The translations under genes and the position numbers were made by a program. A model generated the notes under the pieces. The model was not told the DNA's origin. It did not search any database and was given only the letters and a program-made list of their open reading frames with translations. Source: Sulfitobacter alexandrii (lineage in GTDB: Bacteria; Pseudomonadota; Alphaproteobacteria; Rhodobacterales; Rhodobacteraceae). Taken from it: DNA of 64,000 nt. The DNA is taken from positions 930,001 through 994,000 of the forward strand of contig NZ_CP018076.1 in the NCBI RefSeq assembly GCF_001886735.1. The letters are read 5' to 3'. Positions 55,618 through 64,000 of this stretch are shown here, piece after piece. The first letter of the stretch is position 1. Each line of letters opens with the position of its first letter.

Positions 55618-56451
55618 GTGACGAACACCGACCTGCGGGCCGAGAACGACCGGCTGCGCGCCCGCCTGAGCGCCTTCGAGAGAGCCGCCGAGGAAAACAA
55701 CCGCGACAAGCGGTGGTACAGCGACAATACCTGGCAGGATTGGGTCAAGCTGTCCGGCCTGCCATTGGCCTTCGTTCTGGCCTGTTACACCTTCTATGAC
55801 GATGTCTACCTCCGCTACATGGGCCGCGACAGCGCCACGCTTGGCACGATCGAAAGCAACCTGCGGGAAATCCAGAAGCTGAACGAGAAAGCCTATGCCC
55901 TGAACGAGTCCGACAGCCTGTCCGGTGCGCAGGGTTTCGAGGCGGCGAATCTCGGTTTGCGTCAGCGGCTGGCCAGCCAGACCTTCGGGCACTGGCAGGA
56001 CCACCCCGGCTTCTTTCAACCGGCGGAGGCGCAGATCCTTGCCGATCAACTGCTTCTGCTGGGCAGGACGCGGGACGCCTGGGCGGTCGCGGAAACGCTG
56101 GACGACGGTGCGCGCAGCGCCTCGGAAAGGGTCGAGCTGGCGCTTTTCCGGGGTCGCATCCTCGGGGCGGAGGGGGACGCCTTCGACCTCGACGCAGCCC
56201 GCAAGCAATTGGGAGAAGCCTACGCCCTCACCGACGAGGTCGCGGTTTCCTCCCGTGCGTTGGCGCTGCGGCGGATGATCCTGCAGTACCGCGTGCACAT
56301 GGAGCTCTACTACGAGCAACCCTGCGACAAGATCGGTCCATTGGTCGAGGCGCTGGAGGCATGGACGCTCGACGGCACGCCTGCCGAGGATGCGCAGGAC
56401 CGGAACGCAAGACGTCTGATAGAGACCTACACCGCGCGCTGCGCGGGGTAG
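55618..56451 (+). CDS. membrane-anchored protein of unknown function
   Basis: A 277-aa protein I do not recognise. The N-terminus (about residues 4-32) is rich in charged residues in a coiled-coil pattern (LRAENDRLRARLSAFERAAE), followed by one hydrophobic segment (LSGLPLAFVLACYTFY, about 45-60). The rest is helical with TPR-like spacing and no clear motif. The start is GTG at 55618, 6 nt after the small Cys-rich gene. It is convergent with the ABC ATPase gene. Confidence 0.7.
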   Translation: MTNTDLRAENDRLRARLSAFERAAEENNRDKRWYSDNTWQDWVKLSGLPLAFVLACYTFYDDVYLRYMGRDSATLGTIESNLREIQKLNEKAYALNESDSLSGAQGFEAANLGLRQRLASQTFGHWQDHPGFFQPAEAQILADQLLLLGRTRDAWAVAETLDDGARSASERVELALFRGRILGAEGDAFDLDAARKQLGEAYALTDEVAVSSRALALRRMILQYRVHMELYYEQPCDKIGPLVEALEAWTLDGTPAEDAQDRNARRLIETYTARCAG

Positions 56452-56472
56452 GGCAGGGGCCAGTTTAGTAGT

Positions 56473-58110
56473 CTAGTTCCCGGCGCTTTCCATGCGGCGG
56501 GACTCGATCACTTCTTCGAGCCAACCCAGCTTCATCTCCGGTACGGACGACAGGAGCAGGTCGGTGTAGGCGTCGAAGGGCGGGGCGAGGACCTCGCTCT
56601 TGGGGCCATAGCGCACCACCTTGCCCTGGTACATCACCGCGATGCTGTCGGCGATGGCCTTCACCGTGGCCAGATCATGGGTGATGAAAAGGTATGAGAC
56701 GTCCTCGATCTTCTGCAATTTCAGGAGCAGCTTGAGGATGCCGTCGGCCACCAGCGGGTCGAGCGCCGACGTCACCTCGTCGCAGATGATGAGCTTGGGC
56801 TTGGCCGCCAGCGCGCGGGCGATGCAGACACGCTGTTTCTGACCGCCTGAAAGCTCTGCCGGGTAGCGATCCTGGAACCCGTCGCCCAATTCGATCTCGT
56901 CCAGCAGTTCCTGTATCCGCTCCTGCTTGGCGCGGCCCTTGAGGTTGAAGTAGAATTCCAGCGGCCGGCCGATGATGGTGCCAACCGTCTGGCGCGGATT
57001 CATCGCGGTGTCCGCCATCTGGTAGATCATCTGCAATTCGCGCAGATCCTCGTAGCTGCGCTGCTTCAGCGCGGGCGACAACGCCCGCCCGTCGAACACG
57101 ATCTGGCCTTCGCTCGGAGGCAGAAGCCCGGTGATGACCCGCGCCAGCGTGGACTTGCCCGAGCCGCTTTCGCCGACGATGGCGAGGGTCTGGCCCGGAT
57201 GCAGTTCGACGTTCACGTCCTTGAGCACGTCGAAGTCGGTGCCGCGGTAGCGCGCGGTCACGTTCTCCACCCGCAGCAGCGGGTTGTCGGTGGGTTTCTT
57301 CTCCTCGTGCCGGATCGACCGGACGGACACCAGCGCCTGGGTATATTCTTCCTGCGGGTTGTTGATGATCTGGTCGGTCGTCCCGTACTCGACCATCTTG
57401 CCCTGCTGGAGAACCATGATGTGGTCGCTTACCTGCGCCACGACGGCGAGGTCGTGGGTGATGTAGAGCGCGGCAACCCCGGTATCCGCGATGGCTTCCT
57501 TGATGGCGGCAAGCACGTCGATCTGCGTGGTGACATCGAGCGCGGTCGTCGGTTCGTCGAAGACCACGAGGTCGGGCTCGGGGCAGAGCGCCAGCGCGGT
57601 CATGCAACGCTGAAGCTGCCCGCCGGATACCTGATGCGGATACCGGCTGCCGATGTTGTCGGGGTCCGGCAGCCCCAGTTTGGCAAAGAGCGCCCTCGCG
57701 CGGCTCTCGGCCTCCTTGCGGGAAAACTTGCCCTGACGCACCGCGGCTTCGGTCACCTGCTCCATGATCTTCTTGGCCGGGTTGAACGAGGCGGCGGCGG
57801 ATTGCGAGACATAGGTCACTTCTCCGCCGCGCAGGCGACGCACGTCGCCCACGCCGGTCTTGAGGATGTCGCGCCCGTTGACCCAGACTTCGCCGCCGGT
57901 CAGTTCCACACCGCCACGGCCATAGGCCATGGTGGCGAGGCCGATGGTGGATTTGCCCGCGCCGGATTCGCCGATCAGGCCCAGCACCTTGCCGGCCTCC
58001 AGATCGAAATCCACGCCATGCACGATGTCGATGTCGCGGGGGCGTTCGCCGGGAGGATAGACCGTCGCGCCGATCTTGAGGCCGCGGACCTTGAGAAGCG
58101 GTTCGGTCAT
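56473..58110 (-). CDS. peptide-type ABC transporter ATP-binding protein, fused DppD-DppF
   Basis: A 545-aa protein with two complete ATPase domains. Domain 1 has Walker A GESGAGKST (about residue 44-52) and signature VSGGQLQR. Domain 2 has GESGSGKST (about 318-326) and LSGGQKQR. Usually two genes encode these, so this is a natural fusion that gives a single-chain ATPase pair. The start at 58110 has AAGGAGG. It overlaps the permease stop by 4 bp. It powers the transporter encoded by the next three genes. Confidence 0.92.
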   Translation of the reverse strand: MTEPLLKVRGLKIGATVYPPGERPRDIDIVHGVDFDLEAGKVLGLIGESGAGKSTIGLATMAYGRGGVELTGGEVWVNGRDILKTGVGDVRRLRGGEVTYVSQSAAASFNPAKKIMEQVTEAAVRQGKFSRKEAESRARALFAKLGLPDPDNIGSRYPHQVSGGQLQRCMTALALCPEPDLVVFDEPTTALDVTTQIDVLAAIKEAIADTGVAALYITHDLAVVAQVSDHIMVLQQGKMVEYGTTDQIINNPQEEYTQALVSVRSIRHEEKKPTDNPLLRVENVTARYRGTDFDVLKDVNVELHPGQTLAIVGESGSGKSTLARVITGLLPPSEGQIVFDGRALSPALKQRSYEDLRELQMIYQMADTAMNPRQTVGTIIGRPLEFYFNLKGRAKQERIQELLDEIELGDGFQDRYPAELSGGQKQRVCIARALAAKPKLIICDEVTSALDPLVADGILKLLLKLQKIEDVSYLFITHDLATVKAIADSIAVMYQGKVVRYGPKSEVLAPPFDAYTDLLLSSVPEMKLGWLEEVIESRRMESAGN

Positions 58111-58922
58111 CCTCTGCCTCCTTTCAGCGAGGTGGTACGGTTCAGGATCCAGTCGGCCACCAGGTTGATCGATATGCACAGGGTGGCGATGGCATAGGCC
58201 GGGTAGAGCGCCGCCGAGATGCCGTAGTTGATGCCTTCCTTGTTCTCCTTCACGATGCCGCCCCAATCCGCCAGCGGCGGTTGCACGCCCAGCCCGAGAA
58301 AGCTGAGGGTGGAGATGAAAAGGACCATGAAGATGAAGCGCAGCCCCATTTCCGCGACCAGCGGCGACAGGGCGTTGGGCAAAGTCTCCCGAAAGATGAT
58401 CCAGCCGATCTTTTCACCGCGCAGCCGTGCCGCCTCCACGTAGTCCATGACCGTGATGTCCACCGCAACGGCGCGGGCCAACCGGTAGACGCGGGTGGAA
58501 TCAAGCAGGCCCATCAGGACGATCAGGATGGTGGTGGTGGTCGGCATCACCGACAGGACCACAAGGGCGAAGATCAGCGAGGGGATCGACATGATCAGGT
58601 CGACGAAGCGCGAGATCGCCTGATCGACCCAGCCGCCGGACACCGCTGCGAAAAAGCCCAGCACCGCGCCGGTCACGAAGCTGAGTATCGTGGCCATCGT
58701 GGCGATGAAGATCGTGGTGCGTCCGCCATAGATCAGGCGGGTCAGCAGGTCGCGCCCGATGCTGTCCGTCCCCAGAAGGAACTGGGATGACGGCGCTTCC
58801 CACACGTCGCCGACGGTTTCGGCCATGCCGTAGGGCGCGATCAGCGGGGCGAATATGGCCATGAGGAAATACAGGCTGGTGAAGAACAGGCCGATCATGG
58901 CGGAAATGGGAATGTTTTTCAT
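58107..58922 (-). CDS. peptide-type ABC transporter permease (DppC family)
   Basis: A 271-aa permease with about six helices. The late EAARLRGEKIGWIIFRETLPNA-type loop (near residues 158-179), which contacts the ATPase, is the family signature. ATG 58922 (MKNIPISAM) is the best start; the upstream extension is arginine-rich and unlikely to be coding. It is separated from the DppB gene by 124 nt that hold a hairpin. Confidence 0.9.
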   Translation of the reverse strand: MKNIPISAMIGLFFTSLYFLMAIFAPLIAPYGMAETVGDVWEAPSSQFLLGTDSIGRDLLTRLIYGGRTTIFIATMATILSFVTGAVLGFFAAVSGGWVDQAISRFVDLIMSIPSLIFALVVLSVMPTTTTILIVLMGLLDSTRVYRLARAVAVDITVMDYVEAARLRGEKIGWIIFRETLPNALSPLVAEMGLRFIFMVLFISTLSFLGLGVQPPLADWGGIVKENKEGINYGISAALYPAYAIATLCISINLVADWILNRTTSLKGGRG

Positions 58923-59020
58923 GGCCAGGATTCCGGATGGCGCGCGGGCAGGACGGATGGGGCGGCGACAGGGCAGGTGCCGAAGCCTGCGCCGGCCCGG
59001 CAAGCGCGGTGGGGGCGGGG

Positions 59021-59054
59021 CGAGATGAATGCGCGGGCGGCGGGCTTCATCTCG
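59021..59054 (-). promoter_or_regulatory. hairpin at the 3' end of the DppB-type permease gene
   Basis: Perfect 9-bp stem CGAGATGAA (59021-59029) with TTCATCTCG (59046-59054) and a 16-nt GC-rich loop. The stop codon of the upstream permease lies in the stem. It may stabilise the 5' part of the mRNA or lower expression of the downstream genes. Confidence 0.55.
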
Positions 59055-60003
59055 GATGCCTCAGGCGCGGGTTGGCGAGGATCGACACGATATCGGCCAC
59101 GAGGTTCAGCCCGATGTAGACGGCCGCAAAGATCAGGCCGCATGCCTGCACCACCGGCACGTCCCTCTTGCTGACGTGATCGACGAGGTACTGTCCCATG
59201 CCCGGATAGGCGAACACCACTTCGACCACCACGACGCCGACGACGAGGTAGGCGAGGTTCAGCATGACCACGTTCACGATCGGCGCGATCGCGTTCGGGA
59301 AGGCATGACGGCGGATGATCGTCAGCATCCTCATGCCCTTGAGTTCGGCGGTTTCGATGTACGCGGACTGCATCACGTTCAGGATCGCGGCGCGCGTCAT
59401 GCGCATCATGTGTGCCAGCACCACGAGTGTCAGAACCATGACGGGGATCGCGATGGCATTCAGCTTCTGGCCCAGCGTCATCCCGTCGTTGATGATGGCG
59501 ACGGAGGAAAACCAGCCCAGCTTGATCGAGACCCAGTAGATCAGAACGTAGCCGATCATGAATTCGGGAATGGAAATGGTGGTCAGCGTGACCGCGGAGA
59601 TCAGTTTATCCGGCCACCGGTCCTTGTAGCGCACGGCCAGCAGGCCGAGGAAGATCGCCAACGGAACTGAAATCAGGGCGGCCCAGAAGGCGAGGAAAAG
59701 CGTGTTGGCAAGGCGTCCGCTGAGGCTCTCCCAGATGTCGCGCCCGTTGGTCAGCGCGGTGCCCAGATCGCCCTGAAGGAAACCGCCGAGCCACGAGAAG
59801 TAGCGGGTCACGGCGGGTTCGTTCATGCCCAGTTCCTCGCGCAGGTTGGCAAGTGCCTGGGGCGTTGCCGACTGACCGAGAATGGACTGTGCGACATCGC
59901 CGGGCAGGATCGATGTGCCGGCGAATATCAGGATGGATGCCGCAAAGAGCAGCAGGATGCCCAGCGCAAGGCGCTGGGCAATGAGGGTCAGGATGGGATG
60001 CAT
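59047..60003 (-). CDS. peptide-type ABC transporter permease (DppB family)
   Basis: A 318-aa permease with six helices and a long periplasmic loop. The EAA-type loop is YIETAELKGMRMLTIIRRHAFPNA (its start near residue 208). The FAYPGMGQYLVDHV stretch near the C-terminus is family-typical. It starts 16 nt after the binding protein stop and works with the DppC-type and ATPase subunits. Confidence 0.92.
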   Translation of the reverse strand: MHPILTLIAQRLALGILLLFAASILIFAGTSILPGDVAQSILGQSATPQALANLREELGMNEPAVTRYFSWLGGFLQGDLGTALTNGRDIWESLSGRLANTLFLAFWAALISVPLAIFLGLLAVRYKDRWPDKLISAVTLTTISIPEFMIGYVLIYWVSIKLGWFSSVAIINDGMTLGQKLNAIAIPVMVLTLVVLAHMMRMTRAAILNVMQSAYIETAELKGMRMLTIIRRHAFPNAIAPIVNVVMLNLAYLVVGVVVVEVVFAYPGMGQYLVDHVSKRDVPVVQACGLIFAAVYIGLNLVADIVSILANPRLRHPR

Positions 60004-60019
60004 ATCCGTGCCGCCCCGA

Positions 60020-61618
60020 TCAGGCGGTCTTCAGCCAGCACTTGATCATCGCCTGGTTGGACATCATCTCGCCGTTCGGATCGTCGATCCAGCCGCCGAG
60101 ATCGTTGGACACGCCGTTCACGAAGTCGTTGAACATCGGCAGGATCAGACCGCCTTCGTCGCGCAGCATCATGGCCATCTTGGAGTAGATTTCCTTGCGC
60201 TTGGCCTCGTCCAGTTCGGACTTCGCTTCGTTCAGCATGGCGTCGAACTCGGGACGCTTCCACCGGGTATCGTTCCAGTCCGCCGTGGAAAGATAGGCGG
60301 TGGTGTACATCTGGTCCTGCACCGGGCGACCGCCCCAGTAGGAGGCGCAGAAGGGCTGCACGTTCCATACCTCGGACCAGTAGCCGTCGTTCGGCTCGCG
60401 CTTGATCTCCAGCGGGATGCCGGCGGCCTGTGCCGATTGCTGGAAGAGTGCCGCGGCGTCCACGGCACCGGGGAAGGCACCGTCGGACACCCGCAGGATG
60501 ATCGGGCTGCCGTCGTGGCCCGACTTCTCGTAGTGCTCGCGCGCCTTTTCGACCGAGTGCTCGCGCTGCGGAATGCTTTCGTCGAACAGCGGGTAGGCCT
60601 CGTTGATCGGGAAGTCGTTCCCGACGGAGCCGTAGCCGCGCAGGATCTTGTCCACCATCTCTTCGCGGTTGATGGCGTATTTCAGCGCCAGCCGCAGGTC
60701 GTTGTTGTCGAACGGTGCCGTGTCGATGTGCGCGATGAACACGTAGTGACCACGCCCGGCAACCGAGCGGACCGATACGTTCGGCGCCCGGTCCAGCAGG
60801 CCCGCCACCTTGGGGTCGACGCGGTTGATCGCGTGCACCTGGCCGGACTGCAGTGCTGCGGTCCGGGCGGTGGCGTCGTTGAGCACCAGCTGTTCCAGCT
60901 CGTCGGCCCAGCCGCGGTTCTCGCTGTCCCAATAGTCGTCGCGGCGCTTGAAGGCGTGGCGCACGCCGGGCTCGTCGATTTCGAGCGTGTAGGCGCCCGT
61001 CCCGATGGCCGCGCCGGGATTGTCCATCCCGCCGTTCGGCTGGATGATGAGGTGGTAGTCCGCCATCAGGTAGGGCAGGTCGGCATTCGGGGTTTCGAGA
61101 TCGACGATGAAGTTGTCGCCATCGACCTTCATCTCGGCGATGCCCTTCATGATGCCGAGCGCGCCGGACTGGCTGTCCTCGTTGGAGTGGCGCTGCATCG
61201 TCTTGAGCACGTCCTCGGGGGTCATGTCCTTGCCGTTGGAGAAGGGAATGCCCTTGCGGATCTTGAAGACCCACTGCTTGGCGTCGGCGGACGGCTCGAC
61301 GCTTTCGGCCATGCGGTATTCGATCTCGCCGTTGGCGTCGACCTCGACCAGGGTCTCGCCCCAGGCGTAGAGGTTGTTCAGCGGCACTTCGGAAGCGGTC
61401 AGTGCCGGGTCCTGCGTGTTGGTCGATTCGCCGCCGGAGGAACCGATTCGAATCATCCCGCCGCGCTTGGGCGTTTCCTGTGCCGCGGCGCGTTCGGCCA
61501 GCATGGTGTTGGCGACGGCGGCCGTCACGCCGAGAGCCGCCGCGCGACCCACGAATTCACGTCGGGTCATGAGGCCCTTGGCCACCTGACTGGTCATATG
61601 TTTCAGTTCGTCATTCAT
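60020..61618 (-). CDS. peptide-type ABC transporter substrate-binding protein (family 5)
   Basis: A 532-aa extracellular solute-binding protein. A twin-arginine signal, TRREFVGRAAALGVTAAVAN (about residues 18-37), is unusual for this family but known. Mature-domain features include the KAREHYEKSGHD type of hinge and the late GGLILPMFNDFVNGV segment. Start ATG 61618 has GGGGAG. It is the first subunit of the operon; peptides or related amides are the likely cargo. Confidence 0.92.
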   Translation of the reverse strand: MNDELKHMTSQVAKGLMTRREFVGRAAALGVTAAVANTMLAERAAAQETPKRGGMIRIGSSGGESTNTQDPALTASEVPLNNLYAWGETLVEVDANGEIEYRMAESVEPSADAKQWVFKIRKGIPFSNGKDMTPEDVLKTMQRHSNEDSQSGALGIMKGIAEMKVDGDNFIVDLETPNADLPYLMADYHLIIQPNGGMDNPGAAIGTGAYTLEIDEPGVRHAFKRRDDYWDSENRGWADELEQLVLNDATARTAALQSGQVHAINRVDPKVAGLLDRAPNVSVRSVAGRGHYVFIAHIDTAPFDNNDLRLALKYAINREEMVDKILRGYGSVGNDFPINEAYPLFDESIPQREHSVEKAREHYEKSGHDGSPIILRVSDGAFPGAVDAAALFQQSAQAAGIPLEIKREPNDGYWSEVWNVQPFCASYWGGRPVQDQMYTTAYLSTADWNDTRWKRPEFDAMLNEAKSELDEAKRKEIYSKMAMMLRDEGGLILPMFNDFVNGVSNDLGGWIDDPNGEMMSNQAMIKCWLKTA

Positions 61619-61740
61619 GGTCTGATACTCCCCATCTGGTTCTGGACGTGTGCCGTCCGTTTTTGTTGATTGCCGAGTTAAGTTTGCGCATTCGGCCTTC
61701 GTTCGCAAGGCCTAATACCCCGGCGCATGTAACGTCCCCG

Positions 61741-63747
61741 CTACAGGTGATCCCTCGGGATGCTGTCTTCGATGTCCCTCGCGTATACCAGTTCGTCGTT
61801 TTCATAGGCTTCAATGCGGGCATTGAGGTGAAATGCCGTGGCGCTGCTGGTCATCATGCAGGTCGCTTCGGTCCGCAGGACAATGTCGTCGCGGACGAGT
61901 TCATCGGTCCAGTGGCACTGACCGCGCGCCGACAGGGGATCATCGGGATTGATGGTCCAGGCCTCGCGCGCGACGCTGCCCGCGATCAGCCCGTGATCGC
62001 TGTCGCGGACCGCGCCGAAGTCGTCCTCGATGAAAAGTGTGATGTCCCCGGTGACCATGTCGGTCTCGCGCCGGCGAATGTGGCTTTCCGGGCGCAGTTC
62101 CTCGGTTTCCCAAGGCGGGGCCGCGGTCGGCGGTTCGAACCTGTGTTCGTCGCCGCCGGATGTCGGCCGCTGCGGCAGGTCGATGTGGCCGGCGCTCAGA
62201 TCCAGTCGCGTGCGGGCCGGGCTGGGCCAGATCAGCGGCCAGTAGGCATCCGAAATCGAGACACGCAGCCGGTGTCCCGCCGGCACGCGGTAGGCGACAT
62301 GGTCGAGATCGAGCGTGATATCCACCGGCTCGCCCGGTGGCATCTCGCGCAGCGCCTCCGCATCCGCGCGGTGAGAAAGGTTCAGCACGCCGTAGGTGAT
62401 CCGCGTGGCGGCCCCGTCCGGGTGGACGTGGTTCAGCCGGACGACGATCTGTGCCTGCGGCTGGTCGCTGGCAAGGGTCAGGGAGATCCGGGGCGCGCCG
62501 ACGATATCCATGTCGTGCGCCGATGGCGCGCTGTCGAAGGTGGTGGAGAGCGCGTCATCGGCACGCTGGTCGCCGGGCAGTTCGGGGCCCAGCCAGATGG
62601 CGCAGTATTCGCCAGCGTCGGCCCCGCAATGCGGCGGGGAAGACACGCGTGCCGCCAGCGGCGCGGCGTCGACGGCCAGACCGGCGTCCGTCAGGTGCAG
62701 CCTGGAGGTGTCCAGATGTGCCGTCGCGCCCTCATGCTCGACGATCCAGCGGCCCGGTCTTTCAGCGTACCATGTCGCCGGACGCACGCCATCCATCAGG
62801 TAGGCGCGGTAGTCAGGATCCGCCTCGACACCGGTGTCGATGTCCTTGAGCCAGCGGTCCCACCAGCGCAGCGCCTCCTGCAGGAAGCCGATGCGCGGTT
62901 CGGGGATGGCGAAATGGGGATACTTGTGGACCCAGGGTCCGACGATGCCCTTGGCGCCCGGCAGCGCTTCGACCAGTTGCGGTACCGCGTTCTTGTAGCC
63001 GTCGCCCCAGCCGCCGATGGCCAGCACCTTCGCCTTGATGGCGCTGTAGTCCTCGATGACCGACCCGTGCCGCCAATAGGCATCGCGGCGCTGGTGCCGC
63101 AGCCAGACCGCCGGCAGGAACGGCTCCGCCTCGAGCCGTTCAAGCCACATCTCGCGCCAGTCCTCGCGCAGGGCCGGGTCCGGCGCGCGGCTGGAATAGG
63201 ACCACATGGTCGCCCCCCAGCCCAGGTTCTCGTTCAGCAGGCAGCCGCCCTTGTAATGAATATCGTCGGCAAAGCGGTCCACGGTCGAGCACAGGGTGAC
63301 CACGGCCTTGAGCGGCTCGGGCGCCAGCGCCGCGACCTGAAGGCCGTTGAAACCGCCCCAGCTGATCCCCATCATGCCCACGTTGCCGTTGCACCAGGGC
63401 TGGGCCGCCAGCCAGTTGATCACTTCCACCGCATCGGCCTGTTCCTGTGCGGTGTACTCGTCCTCCATCAGGCCCTCGCTGTCGCCATTCCCGCGCATGT
63501 CCACGCGCAGGCAGGCATAGCCGCGTTCCGCGAACCACGGATGCGTCAGGGCATCGCGGGCGCAGGTGCCGTCCCGCTTTCGGTAGGGCAGGTATTCTAG
63601 GATCACCGGAACGGGGTCGTCCTTGGCATCCACCGGTCGCCACATCCGGGCGGACAGGCGGCACCCGTCGGATAATGTGATGCCGAAGTCGGGATCTTCG
63701 GCGACGTCGCGGAGGCTGTTCTGGGGGCTGTTCATGTCGTGAGACAT
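61741..63747 (-). CDS. CocE/NonD family hydrolase (S15 X-Pro peptidase-like)
   Basis: A 668-aa (or 664-aa from ATG 63735) alpha/beta hydrolase. The nucleophile motif is GISWGGFNG (about residues 130-138), the N-terminal VILEYLPYRKRDGT and RVDMRGNGDSEG are typical, and the C-terminal half is a jelly-roll lid domain. Such enzymes cleave acyl esters or X-Pro amides. Neither start has a clear SD. It is the first gene of the peptide-transporter operon (122 nt before it), which suggests the released product or its substrate is moved by that transporter. Confidence 0.87.
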   Translation of the reverse strand: MSHDMNSPQNSLRDVAEDPDFGITLSDGCRLSARMWRPVDAKDDPVPVILEYLPYRKRDGTCARDALTHPWFAERGYACLRVDMRGNGDSEGLMEDEYTAQEQADAVEVINWLAAQPWCNGNVGMMGISWGGFNGLQVAALAPEPLKAVVTLCSTVDRFADDIHYKGGCLLNENLGWGATMWSYSSRAPDPALREDWREMWLERLEAEPFLPAVWLRHQRRDAYWRHGSVIEDYSAIKAKVLAIGGWGDGYKNAVPQLVEALPGAKGIVGPWVHKYPHFAIPEPRIGFLQEALRWWDRWLKDIDTGVEADPDYRAYLMDGVRPATWYAERPGRWIVEHEGATAHLDTSRLHLTDAGLAVDAAPLAARVSSPPHCGADAGEYCAIWLGPELPGDQRADDALSTTFDSAPSAHDMDIVGAPRISLTLASDQPQAQIVVRLNHVHPDGAATRITYGVLNLSHRADAEALREMPPGEPVDITLDLDHVAYRVPAGHRLRVSISDAYWPLIWPSPARTRLDLSAGHIDLPQRPTSGGDEHRFEPPTAAPPWETEELRPESHIRRRETDMVTGDITLFIEDDFGAVRDSDHGLIAGSVAREAWTINPDDPLSARGQCHWTDELVRDDIVLRTEATCMMTSSATAFHLNARIEAYENDELVYARDIEDSIPRDHL

Positions 63748-64000
63748 TCGCGTGTAGGCGGAATTTGTCAACTGTTGCCGGAATGTCGACGGTTCCTGTG
63801 CGCCTGCAATTGTCGTTATGTGAAAAGCGGTTATCCAAAAAGGGTGACCGGATTTGTGTCAGTTGCCGACACACGCCCTGGTTGAAAGTGCAGAATGTGG
63901 CAAAAAAATGTCTAGTTTCGAACGATTTTTGCGAGTATCCGGAAGGCATTACAGGCACGGGTACGGACGATTGAACGGCCGACGCGGGCAATATCAATAA
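63748..64000. other. right-edge region without a supported gene
   Basis: 253 nt of lower GC DNA. GTGTC (63856-63860) and GACAC (63868-63872) form a small inverted repeat with a 7-nt spacer, and a run of A begins near 63902. This is probably the promoter region of the CocE operon and of whatever lies to the right; I see no convincing ORF start. Confidence 0.4.

Noticed and set aside
63765..63974. 69-codon frame at the right edge
   Set aside because: It has no SD, no motif and overlaps the likely promoter region of the CocE operon. Composition does not look coding.

Overview
The window is GC-rich (about two thirds G+C) chromosomal DNA from an alphaproteobacterium, most likely a marine member of the Rhodobacteraceae (Roseobacter group). 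Three things point there: a SAM/SAH-type riboswitch just in front of metK, an element known from Rhodobacterales; the core gene order corC-lnt-metK-trmB and aroA-cmk; and many TRAP and ABC uptake systems with alphaproteobacterial-type proteins. I see no transposase, integrase, CRISPR array or rRNA. One tRNA gene (Gly, anticodon TCC) is present. The genus cannot be fixed from the sequence alone.

Layout. 1-6.8 kb is housekeeping: the end of a CorC-like protein, lnt, riboswitch-metK, trmB, aroA, cmk and a rhodanese. 6.8-15 kb is a catabolic block: on the minus strand a LysR regulator, a TRAP transporter (P, Q, M) and a D-aminoacylase-like amidohydrolase; on the plus strand a second amidohydrolase and a COG0523 GTPase. 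15-22.3 kb holds a sulfotransferase-like gene and a probable osmolyte locus: a GH13 glucosidase and galU on the minus strand, divergent from gpsA-like, HAD phosphatase and GT20 synthase genes that fit glucosylglycerol synthesis. 22.3-25.2 kb has a di-haem peroxidase convergent with a CRTAC1 (VCBS/UnbV) protein. 25.2-31.8 kb is a xylose locus: a ROK regulator divergent from xylF-xylH-xylG-xylB plus a CIA30-like gene. 31.8-38 kb has a renalase-like oxidoreductase, a giant indolepyruvate ferredoxin oxidoreductase with a divergent Lrp regulator, and glutathione-dependent formaldehyde dehydrogenase.

38.0-44.0 kb is the most unusual part: four tandem paralogous secreted proteins (402, 435, 417 and 406 aa). 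Each has a signal peptide, a short N-terminal Cys-pair motif, repeated fibre-like VGxGT modules, a nearly invariant core and a C-terminal coiled coil. The array shows clear signs of duplication, recombination between copies and heptad-number change. It has hairpins in its leaders and a strong hairpin at its end. I regard it as the best candidate for an undescribed system.

44-48.4 kb is a molybdenum hydroxylase (2Fe-2S subunit, Tat-exported large subunit, di-haem cytochrome) followed by a PLP lyase. 48.4-56.5 kb contains tRNA-Gly, an MsbA-like exporter, an acyl-CoA ligase coupled to an esterase, a phosphodiesterase-like gene, a BciA-like reductase, a 60-aa Cys-rich protein and a membrane protein of unknown function. 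56.5-63.8 kb is a minus-strand peptide-type ABC operon (binding protein, two permeases, fused double ATPase) downstream of a CocE/S15-type hydrolase.
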